This document shows positions 51,291 through 59,683 of a stretch of 64,000 nt of DNA, one piece after another; position 1 is the first letter of the stretch, and each line of letters begins with the position of its first letter. The position numbers and the translations under genes are program-made. Source of the stretch: Jonesia denitrificans DSM 20603 (GTDB taxonomy: Bacteria; Actinomycetota; Actinomycetes; Actinomycetales; Cellulomonadaceae); NCBI RefSeq assembly GCF_000024065.1, contig NC_013174.1, positions 1,178,001 to 1,242,000 of the forward strand, read 5' to 3'. A model generated the notes under the pieces. That model had not been told where the DNA came from. It searched no databases and was given only the letters and a program-made list of their open reading frames with translations.

Positions 51291-51718
51291 CCACGATGAA
51301 TGTTCTCTACACAACAGAAGCGCTCGCCACGGGCGGCGGCCGTGATGGACACGTTGCTGTTGCAGGCACAGATCTCGCGTTTGACTTGGCGGTGCCCACA
51401 TCAATGGGTGGGTCAGGTAACGGGGCTAACCCAGAACAACTCTTCGCGGCAGGGTTCGCGGCGTGCTTTCATTCGGCTCTGCAACTCGTTGCGCGCCAGC
51501 GCAAGGTGTCAGTTGATGGGTCCTCAGTTGCTGGTCGGGTGTCCATTGGGGCAACTGACGGTGGAGGGTTTGGGCTCGCTGTAGAACTCGAGGTGTCATT
51601 GCCTGGTGTGGACAAAGAGGTGGCGCAAGAAATAGCTGAGGAAGCTCACCAGGTGTGCCCCTACTCCAACGCTACACGCGGCAACATTGACGTCACTGTG
51701 ACGGTCGGCAACAACTGA
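51287..51718 (+). CDS. ohr: organic hydroperoxide resistance peroxidase Ohr
   Basis: A 143-aa thiol-dependent peroxidase of the Ohr/OsmC family. The two redox cysteines are in AAGFAACFHSAL and HQVCPYSNATRGN, and the catalytic Arg and Glu regions match the Ohr branch (NPEQLFAAGFAACF). It reduces organic and fatty-acid hydroperoxides. ATG 51287 overlaps the ohrR stop (ATGA); ATG 51296 is a minor alternative. Confidence 0.95.
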   Translation: MTTMNVLYTTEALATGGGRDGHVAVAGTDLAFDLAVPTSMGGSGNGANPEQLFAAGFAACFHSALQLVARQRKVSVDGSSVAGRVSIGATDGGGFGLAVELEVSLPGVDKEVAQEIAEEAHQVCPYSNATRGNIDVTVTVGNN

Positions 51719-51756
51719 CGGTGTGCTGCTGAACACAGTTCAGCGACTTTCGTGCG

Positions 51757-51794
51757 GGTGGGCTCCACAGCATCAAGGTGTTGTGGGGCCCACC
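51757..51794 (+). terminator. terminator between convergent ohr and the NYN gene
   Basis: A 13-bp stem with one G-U pair (51757-51769 with 51782-51794) and a 12-base loop, 38 bases after the ohr stop and 15 bases beyond the end of the opposing gene. Confidence 0.7.
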
Positions 51795-51809
51795 GGTGTG
51801 AAGAAGGGG

Positions 51810-52976
51810 TCAGTGAATGCGGTCGATTTCGTCCCAGAAAGACCCACGCAAGGTGCGACGCACAGATTGGAGGTTGGTGTCCTCCACCCCAATGGCCGCG
51901 GCACAGTCCTTGAGAAGAACGGCGTCAATAAAGGCTGGTAGCTGCGGGCGGTCACCAAACACTTCAGCAAGCTCGCCTTGTGTGGTGTTTGCGTACCAGT
52001 TGCGGGCCACTTTCGCGCCCACTTCCTCTGCGGTGATCAGCAGTGAATGGTGGTGAGCGTTGTCTCCATCTCCTTCACCGGTTGTGGATGAGGAATACAC
52101 GATTGTTGCAGGGGAATGAGTCGTCACGACATCAGGTGTTGCCCCTCCTGCTGGCTGTGGACGTTTATGCGCGGGAACAGGGGCAGCCAAACGCGCGGCC
52201 AACAGTGCAGGTGAAGGTGGGCCACCTGACGGTTTGACTGCCGTGTGTTCTTCTTCGTGCCCGACGGCGCGAACCCCGGCCCGCGCAGTGTCGTGCTCCG
52301 CATTCAGCAACGCGGTATGAGTCGTTCCGCCAGCTTCCCCCGTGCTGTTCTCTACCTGGGCGTGGTCTTTTCCTCGTGACATGACGCCAGGTTCCCCGGC
52401 TTCAGCAGCGCTCGAAGTCACCCCCACAGTTTTCGTAAAGGCAGTAGCAAGCAGATCATCAGAGAGCCGCTCAATCGCATCAACTGCAAACGCCAAGTTA
52501 TCAGCCACAGAAGCCAAACCGATTCGAGAGGATTTATCATCTATTCCTAAAAGAACAACCCGCATTCCCAAACTTTGTGCTTCCTCAACTGCTTCAGTGA
52601 GGTCGTCATCCCCAGAAATCAAATAGGCGACAGAAGCCGCACCAGTTCGAGCTAAACCCACTAAGTCTAAGGCGAGCCGTAAATCAACGCCTTTTTGCTC
52701 CCCGTAGTAATTGACTCGCCCAAGACGAACTTTCACGCCAGGGATCATAGCGATGCGTTTGTGCTCGTCAGTGAGTAGGCCGTCTCTGGAGGCGTCATAC
52801 CAGTAGGTACGAAGATTCTCCACACCACTATGCGCACGGGTAGTATGCGTAATCCCGCGAATCAGGGTGGAATACTGTAGTTTCACAGCATGACGGTAAC
52901 TCGTTGCCGCTGTTCGTTGAGCACCCACTGAGTGTAAGAATCCGGCATCAACAAATATTGCGCTTTGTTTATTCAT
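51810..52976 (-). CDS. NYN-domain (PIN-like) putative ribonuclease
   Basis: 388 aa. The first ~180 residues form a NYN domain: SAIFVDAGFL with the first acidic residue, VDLRLALDLVGLA, and YLISGDDDLTEAVEEAQSLGM with the Asp cluster; these acids bind metal in PIN-like nucleases. A long low-complexity linker (about 190-300) follows. A ~70-residue C-terminal helical domain (ITAEEVGAKVARNWY...LQSVRRTLRGSFWDEI) may bind nucleic acid. The ATG lies six bases after TAGGAT (-10), with TTGGTG 17 bases further up, so the mRNA is probably leaderless. It is divergent from aspA. Confidence 0.8.
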   Translation of the reverse strand: MNKQSAIFVDAGFLHSVGAQRTAATSYRHAVKLQYSTLIRGITHTTRAHSGVENLRTYWYDASRDGLLTDEHKRIAMIPGVKVRLGRVNYYGEQKGVDLRLALDLVGLARTGAASVAYLISGDDDLTEAVEEAQSLGMRVVLLGIDDKSSRIGLASVADNLAFAVDAIERLSDDLLATAFTKTVGVTSSAAEAGEPGVMSRGKDHAQVENSTGEAGGTTHTALLNAEHDTARAGVRAVGHEEEHTAVKPSGGPPSPALLAARLAAPVPAHKRPQPAGGATPDVVTTHSPATIVYSSSTTGEGDGDNAHHHSLLITAEEVGAKVARNWYANTTQGELAEVFGDRPQLPAFIDAVLLKDCAAAIGVEDTNLQSVRRTLRGSFWDEIDRIH

Positions 52977-52982
52977 AGTGTG

Positions 52983-53011
52983 ATCCTATGCCTGCGGTAC
53001 AACGCCACCAA
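52983..53011 (-). promoter_or_regulatory. leaderless promoter of the NYN gene
   Basis: On the minus strand TTGGTG (53006-53011), 17 bases, TAGGAT (52983-52988), six bases, ATG 52976. No Shine-Dalgarno. Confidence 0.5.
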
Positions 53012-53149
53012 ACGGTAGCGTGAAGAAAGTGTGGATGAACTGAACGGTTCTTTCCCACCTACCACCAAGCACAACTGGACGATGCCACGTACCCTAGTGT
53101 CCAGGCGCCCAACCGCGCTGACCAGGAACGCCACCTACAAGGAGACGCC

Positions 53150-54595
53150 ATGACTGCGACGCGCATCGAGAAGGATCTCATCGGAACTGAACACATCCCC
53201 AGCGATGTGTATTGGGGGATCCAAACGCTGCGTGCCGTGACGAACTTCCCGATCACCGGGATCCCGATTTCCAGCCACCCCAACCTTATTCGTGCGCTCG
53301 CTGCCGTGAAGATGGCGTGTGCTCACACGAATGCTCACTTAGGCATCTTGCCTAACGAGGTGGCTCAAGCCATCACTGAGGCATGTGAGACAGTGATGGC
53401 GGGTCACCACCACGACCAGTTTGTTGTTGATGTCATTCAAGGTGGGGCAGGGACATCAACCAATATGAACGCCAACGAAGTCATCGCGAATATTGCGTTG
53501 GAACGGTTGGGGGAACCACGTGGAACCTATGGTCGCGTGCACCCCAACGACCACGTAAACCTGTCACAGTCAACAAACGACGCATACCCCACATCCTTGA
53601 AAGTGGCGTTGCTGTATTCGTTACGAGAACTGCAAGAATCGATGCACCACTTGGAAGAGTCGTTTCGCTCCAAGGCAGATGAGTTTCACGACGTGCTCAA
53701 AATGGGGCGCACTCAACTTCAAGACGCGGTCCCCATGACGCTCGGGCAAGAATTTGGCGCCTTTGCCATCATGCTTGGCGAAGACCGGGCGCGACTTGGT
53801 GAGGCAGCAGAACTTCTCACAGAAATTAACCTCGGCGCCACAGCCATTGGAACAGGGATCAATGCGCCAGAAGGCTACGCAGAACTTGTAGCACGACACC
53901 TCAGCGACATCACAGGGTTTCCCACCACCACAGCCGAAGACCTCGTGGAAGCAACACAAGACGTTGGGTCCTTTGTGCAGGTATCAGGAACCTTGAAGAG
54001 GGTTGCGGTGAAACTCTCCAAGATCTGCAACGATCTGAGGTTACTGTCATCAGGGCCCCGGGCAGGACTGGGGGAAATCCACCTGCCACCTGTTCAAGCA
54101 GGTTCGTCAATCATGCCCGGCAAAGTGAATCCGGTGATCCCCGAAGTGGTCAACCAAGTTGCCTATGAAGTTGTCGGAAATGACGTCGCCATATCGATCG
54201 CTGCAGAAGCAGGACAGTTGCAACTCAACGCGTTTGAACCGTTGATCTTCCACAAACTGGACTCTGGGGTGCGGCATTTGTCCCAAGCATGTCGAACCCT
54301 CGCAGACCGGTGCGTTTCCGGGATCACCACTGACCGCGACGCCCTGCAACGCACTGTCGAGCACTCTATTGGCCTGGCCACTGCCCTTAACCCCCATCTT
54401 GGTTACGCCACAGCAACCTCAGTTGCAGCCGAAGCACTCGCTAGCGGACGCGGTGTCGCTGACATTGTCGTGGAGCGCCAACTCATGACACCAGAGGAGC
54501 TTGCCCTGGTTCTGAGCCCAGAACGACTAGCGAACCTCCGGCCCAAGATGGTTATTCCTGCGCAAGAGTCGCCGGAAACCCACCTGTCGCGATAG
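53150..54595 (+). CDS. aspA: aspartate ammonia-lyase
   Basis: 481 aa, fumarase/aspartase superfamily. Features are GGAGTSTNMNANEVIANIALE, HPNDHVNLSQSTNDAYPT, GRTQLQDAVPMTLGQEF and the catalytic loop GSSIMPGKVNPVIPEVVNQVAYEVVGND. The last is closer to aspartases than to fumarase C (PEVVNQVAY and the N-terminal EKDLIGTEHIPSDVYWGIQT). It deaminates aspartate to fumarate. AAGGAG precedes the ATG. With the asparaginase nearby, asparagine could be carried to fumarate. The final 44 bases overlap the opposing PPOX gene. Confidence 0.88.
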   Translation: MTATRIEKDLIGTEHIPSDVYWGIQTLRAVTNFPITGIPISSHPNLIRALAAVKMACAHTNAHLGILPNEVAQAITEACETVMAGHHHDQFVVDVIQGGAGTSTNMNANEVIANIALERLGEPRGTYGRVHPNDHVNLSQSTNDAYPTSLKVALLYSLRELQESMHHLEESFRSKADEFHDVLKMGRTQLQDAVPMTLGQEFGAFAIMLGEDRARLGEAAELLTEINLGATAIGTGINAPEGYAELVARHLSDITGFPTTTAEDLVEATQDVGSFVQVSGTLKRVAVKLSKICNDLRLLSSGPRAGLGEIHLPPVQAGSSIMPGKVNPVIPEVVNQVAYEVVGNDVAISIAAEAGQLQLNAFEPLIFHKLDSGVRHLSQACRTLADRCVSGITTDRDALQRTVEHSIGLATALNPHLGYATATSVAAEALASGRGVADIVVERQLMTPEELALVLSPERLANLRPKMVIPAQESPETHLSR

Positions 54596-55019
54596 GCCCC
54601 CACGACTCGATCTCCACGACGATCACTGACTTCCCCTGGGTGACCATCGCCTCACGGTATTCCTGCCAGTTCGGGTGCTCGCCGCCAACCGCCCGGAAGT
54701 ACTCCACCAGCACCTCAACCGAGTCAGGAAGATCGATGACGGTAGCGAGTCCATTGATTTGCACCCACGCATCATCAAAATCAGCGCCCAAAATACACAA
54801 GGACACCTGCGGGCGGCGGCGAATATTTGCCGCCTTTGCGCGGCTCGGGTACGTGGACACAAGAACCCGCCCACGGTCATCAACCCCATACACGACTGGG
54901 GACATCTGTAACCCGCCATCTTTGCGGTAGGTCGTGAGCACTGCACGTTTCTCACTGCGAAGAAACTCCAACAACCCTTCACGGTCAACCGCTGTATTTG
55001 TTGCAATCCGCCGCGCCAT
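54552..55019 (-). CDS. PPOX-class (pyridoxamine-phosphate-oxidase fold) flavoprotein
   Basis: A 155-aa split-barrel protein. VLTTYRKDGGLQMSPVVYGVDD and AKAANIRRRPQVSLCIL are typical of the PPOX-class F420- or FMN-dependent enzymes of actinobacteria; NWQEYREAMVTQGKSVIVVEIE closes the fold. Cofactor (F420, FMN or heme) and substrate are unknown. GGGAG lies five bases before ATG 55019. The gene is convergent with aspA and their coding ends overlap by 44 bases. Confidence 0.85.
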   Translation of the reverse strand: MARRIATNTAVDREGLLEFLRSEKRAVLTTYRKDGGLQMSPVVYGVDDRGRVLVSTYPSRAKAANIRRRPQVSLCILGADFDDAWVQINGLATVIDLPDSVEVLVEYFRAVGGEHPNWQEYREAMVTQGKSVIVVEIESWGPIATGGFPATLAQE

Positions 55020-55080
55020 GGTGACTCCCGCTCTTTATGATCTGCGATGCTCTGGTTGCCTGCGCTGGCACCCCACCTGA

Positions 55081-55092
55081 GATACTAACGAT
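55081..55092 (+). promoter_or_regulatory. candidate -10 and spacer of the leaderless asparaginase transcript
   Basis: GATACT (55081-55086) ends exactly six bases before GTG 55093, and no Shine-Dalgarno is present. TTGCCT (55056-55061) is a possible -35, at a long 19-base spacing. Confidence 0.35.
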
Positions 55093-56115
55093 GTGACTCA
55101 ACCTCCCCAGCCTAACCCCGTCCACCCGCTGTCTCACCAAGCCCATGAACCCTTGGTCGCTCTCGTGCGCTCCGGTCTAGTGGAAAGTGTTCACTATGGT
55201 TCTTGGATCGCACTCGACTCCACGGGAGAAACGATCACCAGCGCTGGAGACCCTGACGCGCTCATCTACCCGCGTTCTGCGCTTAAACCCCTCCAAGCGT
55301 TCGCCCTCCTGACTGCCGGCTGGGACGGGACCCTCGAACAGGTCGCCTTAGCGTGTGCCAGCCATTCGGGAACAAGCCGCCACTGTGACGTGGTCACCTC
55401 AACTTTGCGCGACGCCCACCTCACAATTGATGCGCTTCGTAACACCCCAGACCTACCGCTTGGGCAGAACGAACGCACCGAGGCAATACGTGCCAGCGCC
55501 ACCCCCACCTCTCTGGCCCAAAATTGCTCCGGCAAGCACGCAGCCATGCTTGCCACATGCGTTCACAACAGGTGGGACCTCGACAGCTACCTTGACCCCA
55601 CACATCCTCTCCAACAGCACATCCGCACCACAATCGAATCATTCACAGGTGAACCGATCACCATCACATCGGTCGACGGATGCGGGGCCCCGCTGTTCGC
55701 TATGACCCTGCGCGCACTCGCACACGCCTTCACAACTCTGGCGACCAAAGCACACACAGACTCACGGTCACCAGCTGCGAACATCATTACGGCCATGACC
55801 ACTCACCCCACCCTTGTGGCAGGTCCAGGACGCGACGTCACAGACATGATGGTCGCCTTCCCAGGGCTTGTTACAAAAGACGGTGCAGAAGGAATTCACA
55901 TTGCGGTTTTCCCAGACTCACGTGTTGCCGCACTCAAAATCGCAGACGGCACGAACAGAGGGCGCGTCACAGCTGCCCTCCACCTCCTTGGTGAACTGGG
56001 TGCACACGACCCGCAGCTGACCCTCGCCCACACCCCTGCCGTCCTCGGTGGGGGACAACCTGTTGGGCACACCTACATCATCCCAGCACGTGACACCACC
56101 ACCACACGTCAGTAG
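55093..56115 (+). CDS. type II-like (thermolabile/Rhizobium-type) asparaginase
   Basis: 340 aa, asparaginase II family (PF06089), unrelated to the E. coli ansA/ansB fold. Characteristic stretches are YPRSALKPLQAFALL, ACASHSGTSRHCDVV, NCSGKHAAMLATC, VDGCGAPLFAMTL and GPGRDVTDMM; the Ser-Lys pair in PRSALKP and the Ser-Gly-Lys of NCSGKH are conserved active-site elements. It hydrolyses asparagine to aspartate and ammonia. It lacks a signal peptide, so it is cytoplasmic. GTG start, probably leaderless. Its TAG stop doubles as the first three bases of the next gene's -10 box. Confidence 0.88.
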   Translation: MTQPPQPNPVHPLSHQAHEPLVALVRSGLVESVHYGSWIALDSTGETITSAGDPDALIYPRSALKPLQAFALLTAGWDGTLEQVALACASHSGTSRHCDVVTSTLRDAHLTIDALRNTPDLPLGQNERTEAIRASATPTSLAQNCSGKHAAMLATCVHNRWDLDSYLDPTHPLQQHIRTTIESFTGEPITITSVDGCGAPLFAMTLRALAHAFTTLATKAHTDSRSPAANIITAMTTHPTLVAGPGRDVTDMMVAFPGLVTKDGAEGIHIAVFPDSRVAALKIADGTNRGRVTAALHLLGELGAHDPQLTLAHTPAVLGGGQPVGHTYIIPARDTTTTRQ

Positions 56116-56118
56116 GCT
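56090..56118 (+). promoter_or_regulatory. leaderless promoter of the DUF3995 gene, overlapping a stop codon
   Basis: GTGACA (56090-56095, five of six matches to TTGACA), 17 bases, TAGGCT (56113-56118), six bases, ATG 56125. The asparaginase stop codon TAG (56113-56115) is part of the -10. Confidence 0.5.
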
Positions 56119-56124
56119 GCCACC

Positions 56125-56544
56125 ATGAGACTACTCGCACGCGTCATCACCACAACCACACTCACAGGAATCGCAGCACTGCATGCCGCCTGGGCAACAG
56201 GCTCCGCATTTCCCTTTGCCACCCGCGAAGAACTCGCAGACACCGTAGTCGGGTCACCCGAATTCCCTGGTGCCAACGCATGCTGGACTGTGACAGCGCT
56301 CGCAGGAACAGGTGCGCTTCTTGTGGCAGTGCAACCACGAACCACGCTTGTGCGCCTTGCCCACCGTGGAGTGGCTGCCACCCTCCTTGCCCGCGCAATC
56401 ATTGGCGGGCGAACCTCCACGCAACTCCTTGGCCTCCCAGAACCCAGCCGCGCGTTCCTTGACGCTGACAAGAAAATTTACCGGCCGCTGTGCCTCACAC
56501 TGGGGGTTGGTGCGTGGGTGAGCGCTTCACCGGCCCGTCAGTGA
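56125..56544 (+). CDS. DUF3995 membrane protein
   Basis: A 139-aa protein with four hydrophobic segments, DUF3995 family: LTGIAALHAAWATGSAFPF opens it and the conserved PEFPGANACWTVTALAGTGALL and the end segment FLDADKKIYRPLCLTLG are diagnostic. Function unknown. It has its own probable leaderless promoter inside the end of the asparaginase gene and is convergent with the zinc metallopeptidase gene, the stops being only seven bases apart. Confidence 0.8.
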   Translation: MRLLARVITTTTLTGIAALHAAWATGSAFPFATREELADTVVGSPEFPGANACWTVTALAGTGALLVAVQPRTTLVRLAHRGVAATLLARAIIGGRTSTQLLGLPEPSRAFLDADKKIYRPLCLTLGVGAWVSASPARQ

Positions 56545-56551
56545 GGGCACA

Positions 56552-57454
56552 TCACCCGTCAGCACCGAGGTCGAGATCAGCGACCTCAAACGTATTACAG
56601 GCGTCAAAGGACCCGCGTTCGTAGCCGCGGGTAAACCACCTTTGGCGTTGGGTCGCACTGCCATGCGTGAACTGGTGGGGGTCCACTGAACTACCTGACG
56701 CTTCTTGAATGCGGTCATCACCAACAGCGGCGGCAGCATCAAGAGCGTCACGTAGTTGCGCATCGGTGATCGGTTCGAGAAAAGGGCGACCAGTATCTGG
56801 GTCCGGAGTCGTTGCAGCGGCACCCGCCCACATGCCTGCAAGGCAGTCCGCCATCAGTTCGACCCGCACAGAGTCCGAATCCGCACCAGAACCACCACGA
56901 TCTGCGTCCCCCAACACCCCGGTGATGTGCTCAATATGGTGTCCCACCTCATGAGCGGTGATGTACATCTGCGCTAAAGGGCCGCCTGTCGTACCAAAAT
57001 CAGTGCGCAACACCTCGTAAAAGGACACATCTATGTAGACAGTTTCGTCAGCAGGACAGTAAAAAGGACCGACCGCAGAGGTCGCAGATCCACAACCGGT
57101 GGACACAGAACCAGAAAAACTGACCGCCCTAGGCATGGTGTAGGCCACCCCTGTTTGGGTGTCTAGCGTGTCAGCCCAATATGCATCCAACGACTCCATG
57201 GTCCACCCGTAACGGCATTCATCATCCGCGTTGGCTCGATCCGCCGTGTCACACCCTGTGAGGTCACTGGATTGCGACTGAGTGCCTGTGCTTGTGGTGT
57301 CGAGCAACGACGCGAACTGAGTGAGGTCAACTCCAAACAACTGCGACAGCAACACCAGCGCGATGACGCCGACACCGCCACCGATCGCAGCTTTTCCACC
57401 TGAACGCCGCTGCACACGAGAGGAGTCGAAGTTCCCGCCTTCTTGGAATGTCAT
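56552..57454 (-). CDS. neutral zinc metallopeptidase (YpfJ/PF04228 family)
   Basis: 300 aa with a single N-terminal transmembrane helix (about residues 24-44, AAIGGGVGVIALVLLSQLFG), so it faces outward. The zinc signature HEVGHH is followed by IEHITG, and the third ligand is the Glu of RVELMADCLAG. CDTADRANADDECR and GFxx-FYCPADETVYIDVSF match the family. The ATG lies six bases after TATTCT (57461-57466, minus strand), so the mRNA may be leaderless. Substrate unknown. Confidence 0.88.
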   Translation of the reverse strand: MTFQEGGNFDSSRVQRRSGGKAAIGGGVGVIALVLLSQLFGVDLTQFASLLDTTSTGTQSQSSDLTGCDTADRANADDECRYGWTMESLDAYWADTLDTQTGVAYTMPRAVSFSGSVSTGCGSATSAVGPFYCPADETVYIDVSFYEVLRTDFGTTGGPLAQMYITAHEVGHHIEHITGVLGDADRGGSGADSDSVRVELMADCLAGMWAGAAATTPDPDTGRPFLEPITDAQLRDALDAAAAVGDDRIQEASGSSVDPHQFTHGSATQRQRWFTRGYERGSFDACNTFEVADLDLGADG

Positions 57455-57469
57455 GCCGACAGAATACCG

Positions 57470-58141
57470 TCACCGGCACATCGGTGATGGGTCGTCCTCA
57501 TCTAGTGCACCACGAGCATCAAGTGCGTCTGCAGTGTCGAGCGCGAACTTTGTTGCCCGCAACACGACAGGGAGGAATACCCGAGAAGGTGTTGGGGTAG
57601 CGCCGCGTGCTGTCACTGCACTGCGGGTTTGTGCAATGAGCTCCAACAGCACAGGGATCATCCGAAGTGTCAATGAGATGGTCAGTGCGACGATTGTGGC
57701 GGCGCGAACTCCAATGACGCGTGCCGATGCGCGGGTCACCAGGTCAGTGATGTCGGTTGTGCTGGTGGTGCGTGACACGACAGTTGCCACCATGACAACA
57801 CCGATCAAACCAGCAGGCATCATGAACGCCAACATTGGGTTGCCTCGCCACACGTGATACCCGGCCATGGGACCAACAACGAACACAAGTGGCCATAAAC
57901 CCATGAGCGTCCGCCAGGACAGTGCGGCACTGGCCCACAAGATGATGGCCACAACCAGCGCGCCGATGGCAATGGGAACCGTACGTACACAACCCACGAC
58001 CAGACTGAACCCAATCACCACGAAGATTTTGGCTCCTGCGGGGAGACGATGAATGACACTGGTTCCGGGGCTGTAGGTGCCCACAAGTACAGGCGCAGCA
58101 TCAAGTCGTTGATGGCGGGGAACTCGGCGTGGTGTGGTCAT
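57470..58141 (-). CDS. bioN: biotin ECF transporter T component (BioN/EcfT)
   Basis: A 223-aa membrane coupling protein with about five helices. The coupling motifs TARGATP and DARGALD (A-R-G type) near the C-terminus bind the ATPase. It forms a complex with BioM and BioY for high-affinity biotin uptake. ATG 58141 overlaps the ecfA stop (ATGA). Confidence 0.88.
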   Translation of the reverse strand: MTTPRRVPRHQRLDAAPVLVGTYSPGTSVIHRLPAGAKIFVVIGFSLVVGCVRTVPIAIGALVVAIILWASAALSWRTLMGLWPLVFVVGPMAGYHVWRGNPMLAFMMPAGLIGVVMVATVVSRTTSTTDITDLVTRASARVIGVRAATIVALTISLTLRMIPVLLELIAQTRSAVTARGATPTPSRVFLPVVLRATKFALDTADALDARGALDEDDPSPMCR

Positions 58142-58854
58142 TGATCAGGCCATGGTTGCGAGAGCACCAGGTCATATGCGGCCAGTGCTTCATCGGGTGA
58201 GCCGTCTGCAATGACATGACCATGATCGATCACGATGACACGATCAGTGCTCCGTGCATGGTCAAGGTCATGGGTTGCGAAGATCACCTGTTGATCCACC
58301 GTGGCGAGAAGGTCGATGACGCGTCGACGCCACCGGGCATCCAGTCGGGTGGTTGGCTCATCACACACCACCACTCGCGGACCAGTAGCGAGCACTGACA
58401 TGAGAGCGACAAGTTGTGCTTGCCCACTAGACAATGACGCAACAGCTTGATGCGGACTCAATCCAAGACCCCACTGGTCAAGAAGTGTCTGTGCGTGGGC
58501 TGGAACCTGCGATGACACATCATCGTGCCGCTTGCGGCGGCGCGCGATCCGCAATGACAACTCAAGGTCTTCGCCCACAGTGGGTGCAAGAATTTGTGTG
58601 TGCGGGTCAGGGAACGTGAACGCCACCTGTGCCCGCACCTTGCTGGCGTGATCGATGGTGTCATCACCATCAACTGTGACCGCGCCATAAGTGGGTCCAA
58701 CGAGCCCGTTGACAAGCCGCAAGAACGTTGACTTTCCGCTCCCATTAGCTCCAACAACGGCCACACGTTGTTCTGTGATACTCAGCGTGGTGGGCGCAAG
58801 AAGTGTCCGTCCTTGCGCCTCCACACTGACATCAGTGAAAGAAATGGTCGCCAT
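58138..58854 (-). CDS. bioM: biotin ECF transporter ATPase (BioM/EcfA)
   Basis: A 238-aa ABC ATPase. Walker A GANGSGKSTFL, Q-loop FTFPDPHTQILAPTVGEDL (the ECF-type QxPE-like region), signature LSSGQAQLVAL, Walker B VVVCDEPTTRLD and H-loop FATHDLDHA are present. It powers BioY-dependent biotin transport. Start nine bases after the bioY stop. Confidence 0.88.
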   Translation of the reverse strand: MATISFTDVSVEAQGRTLLAPTTLSITEQRVAVVGANGSGKSTFLRLVNGLVGPTYGAVTVDGDDTIDHASKVRAQVAFTFPDPHTQILAPTVGEDLELSLRIARRRKRHDDVSSQVPAHAQTLLDQWGLGLSPHQAVASLSSGQAQLVALMSVLATGPRVVVCDEPTTRLDARWRRRVIDLLATVDQQVIFATHDLDHARSTDRVIVIDHGHVIADGSPDEALAAYDLVLSQPWPDQ

Positions 58855-58863
58855 GGGGTGACG

Positions 58864-59523
58864 TTAGCGTAAGTCCCGTAACACGGGGAATGCGCGCAAC
58901 ACAGCTAAGGAGACAAGGACTGCAGCTGTGGTTTTGATGATGTCGCCAGGAATGAAAATGAGGTCAGCAGTTAAGGCGTCGAGGAAAGGCATTGGTACGC
59001 GCAGGTGCATCCCCACAATTCCGAGCGTGTGAATCGTGAGTAAAGAGATGAGTAAGCACACGGCAATAGTGGTTGCCGTGTGGAACACACGAAGACGGCG
59101 GGCGGTGTCAGGGGCAGCACGTTCAACGATTGCCCGGGTTGCTAGGAGTCGCCGGGTAGCCCACCCGATAGCGAACGCTGCGAGGGGGAAGGCAAGAAGG
59201 TAGCCCGCAGTGGGTCCCACAAATGGGGCAAGCCCCGAGTTCCCACCGGAGAAGACCGGTAATCCGGCGGCACCTAAGGCGAGGTACACCACTACAGCAG
59301 CGCTACCGCGGCGGGCGCCTAAGACAAGACCTGAGAGCATAACTCCAAAGGTTTGCAGTGTGATGGGGGCAGGGACACCTGCGATAGCGATTGCTGGTGC
59401 TAAAGCACAACCGACGATGATGGCTGCGAACGTTGCGACTAACGCAACGTCACGTGAGATGCGGGCACGTGGTGAACGGCGGGTACGCGGCGATGCAGGA
59501 GCCGCTACTGATTGTGTGGACAA
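58864..59523 (-). CDS. bioY: biotin transporter S component BioY
   Basis: A 219-aa substrate-binding subunit of the biotin ECF transporter with six hydrophobic segments. Signature regions are VPAPITLQTFGVMLSGLVLGARRG, LPVFSGGNSGLAPFVGPTAGYLLAFPLAAF and FIPGDIIKTTAAVLV. The start is TTG 59523, chosen because GAGGGG lies about six bases upstream; the ATG at 59559 would overlap a palindrome and lacks a ribosome site. First gene of bioY-ecfA-ecfT, divergent from the ABC-F gene. Confidence 0.93.
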   Translation of the reverse strand: MSTQSVAAPASPRTRRSPRARISRDVALVATFAAIIVGCALAPAIAIAGVPAPITLQTFGVMLSGLVLGARRGSAAVVVYLALGAAGLPVFSGGNSGLAPFVGPTAGYLLAFPLAAFAIGWATRRLLATRAIVERAAPDTARRLRVFHTATTIAVCLLISLLTIHTLGIVGMHLRVPMPFLDALTADLIFIPGDIIKTTAAVLVSLAVLRAFPVLRDLR

Positions 59524-59548
59524 GTTTTCCCCCTCAACGATGTGACGC

Positions 59549-59568
59549 AACACCACCATGGTGATGGT
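59549..59568. promoter_or_regulatory. palindrome upstream of bioY
   Basis: CACCACCATGGTGATG (59551-59566) is an imperfect palindrome centred on CCATGG, with one mismatch in its eight arm pairs. It lies about 30-40 bases before the bioY start and is a candidate operator for a biotin regulator. It does not match the BirA or BioQ consensus that I know. Confidence 0.35.
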
Positions 59569-59610
59569 GTGACGTGAAGAAATACAACAGCCCTGACAGT
59601 AGTGGACCGG

Positions 59611-59616
59611 TAGAAT
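59611..59616 (+). promoter_or_regulatory. candidate -10 box for the ABC-F gene
   Basis: TAGAAT, five of six matches to TATAAT, 68 bases before the start. No convincing -35. Confidence 0.25.
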
Positions 59617-59683
59617 CAAACACGTTTGTGTCTGGCATGAGGTTGCAGGGCACTGTTTGGAGAAAACCAACAAAGGACTGTGC

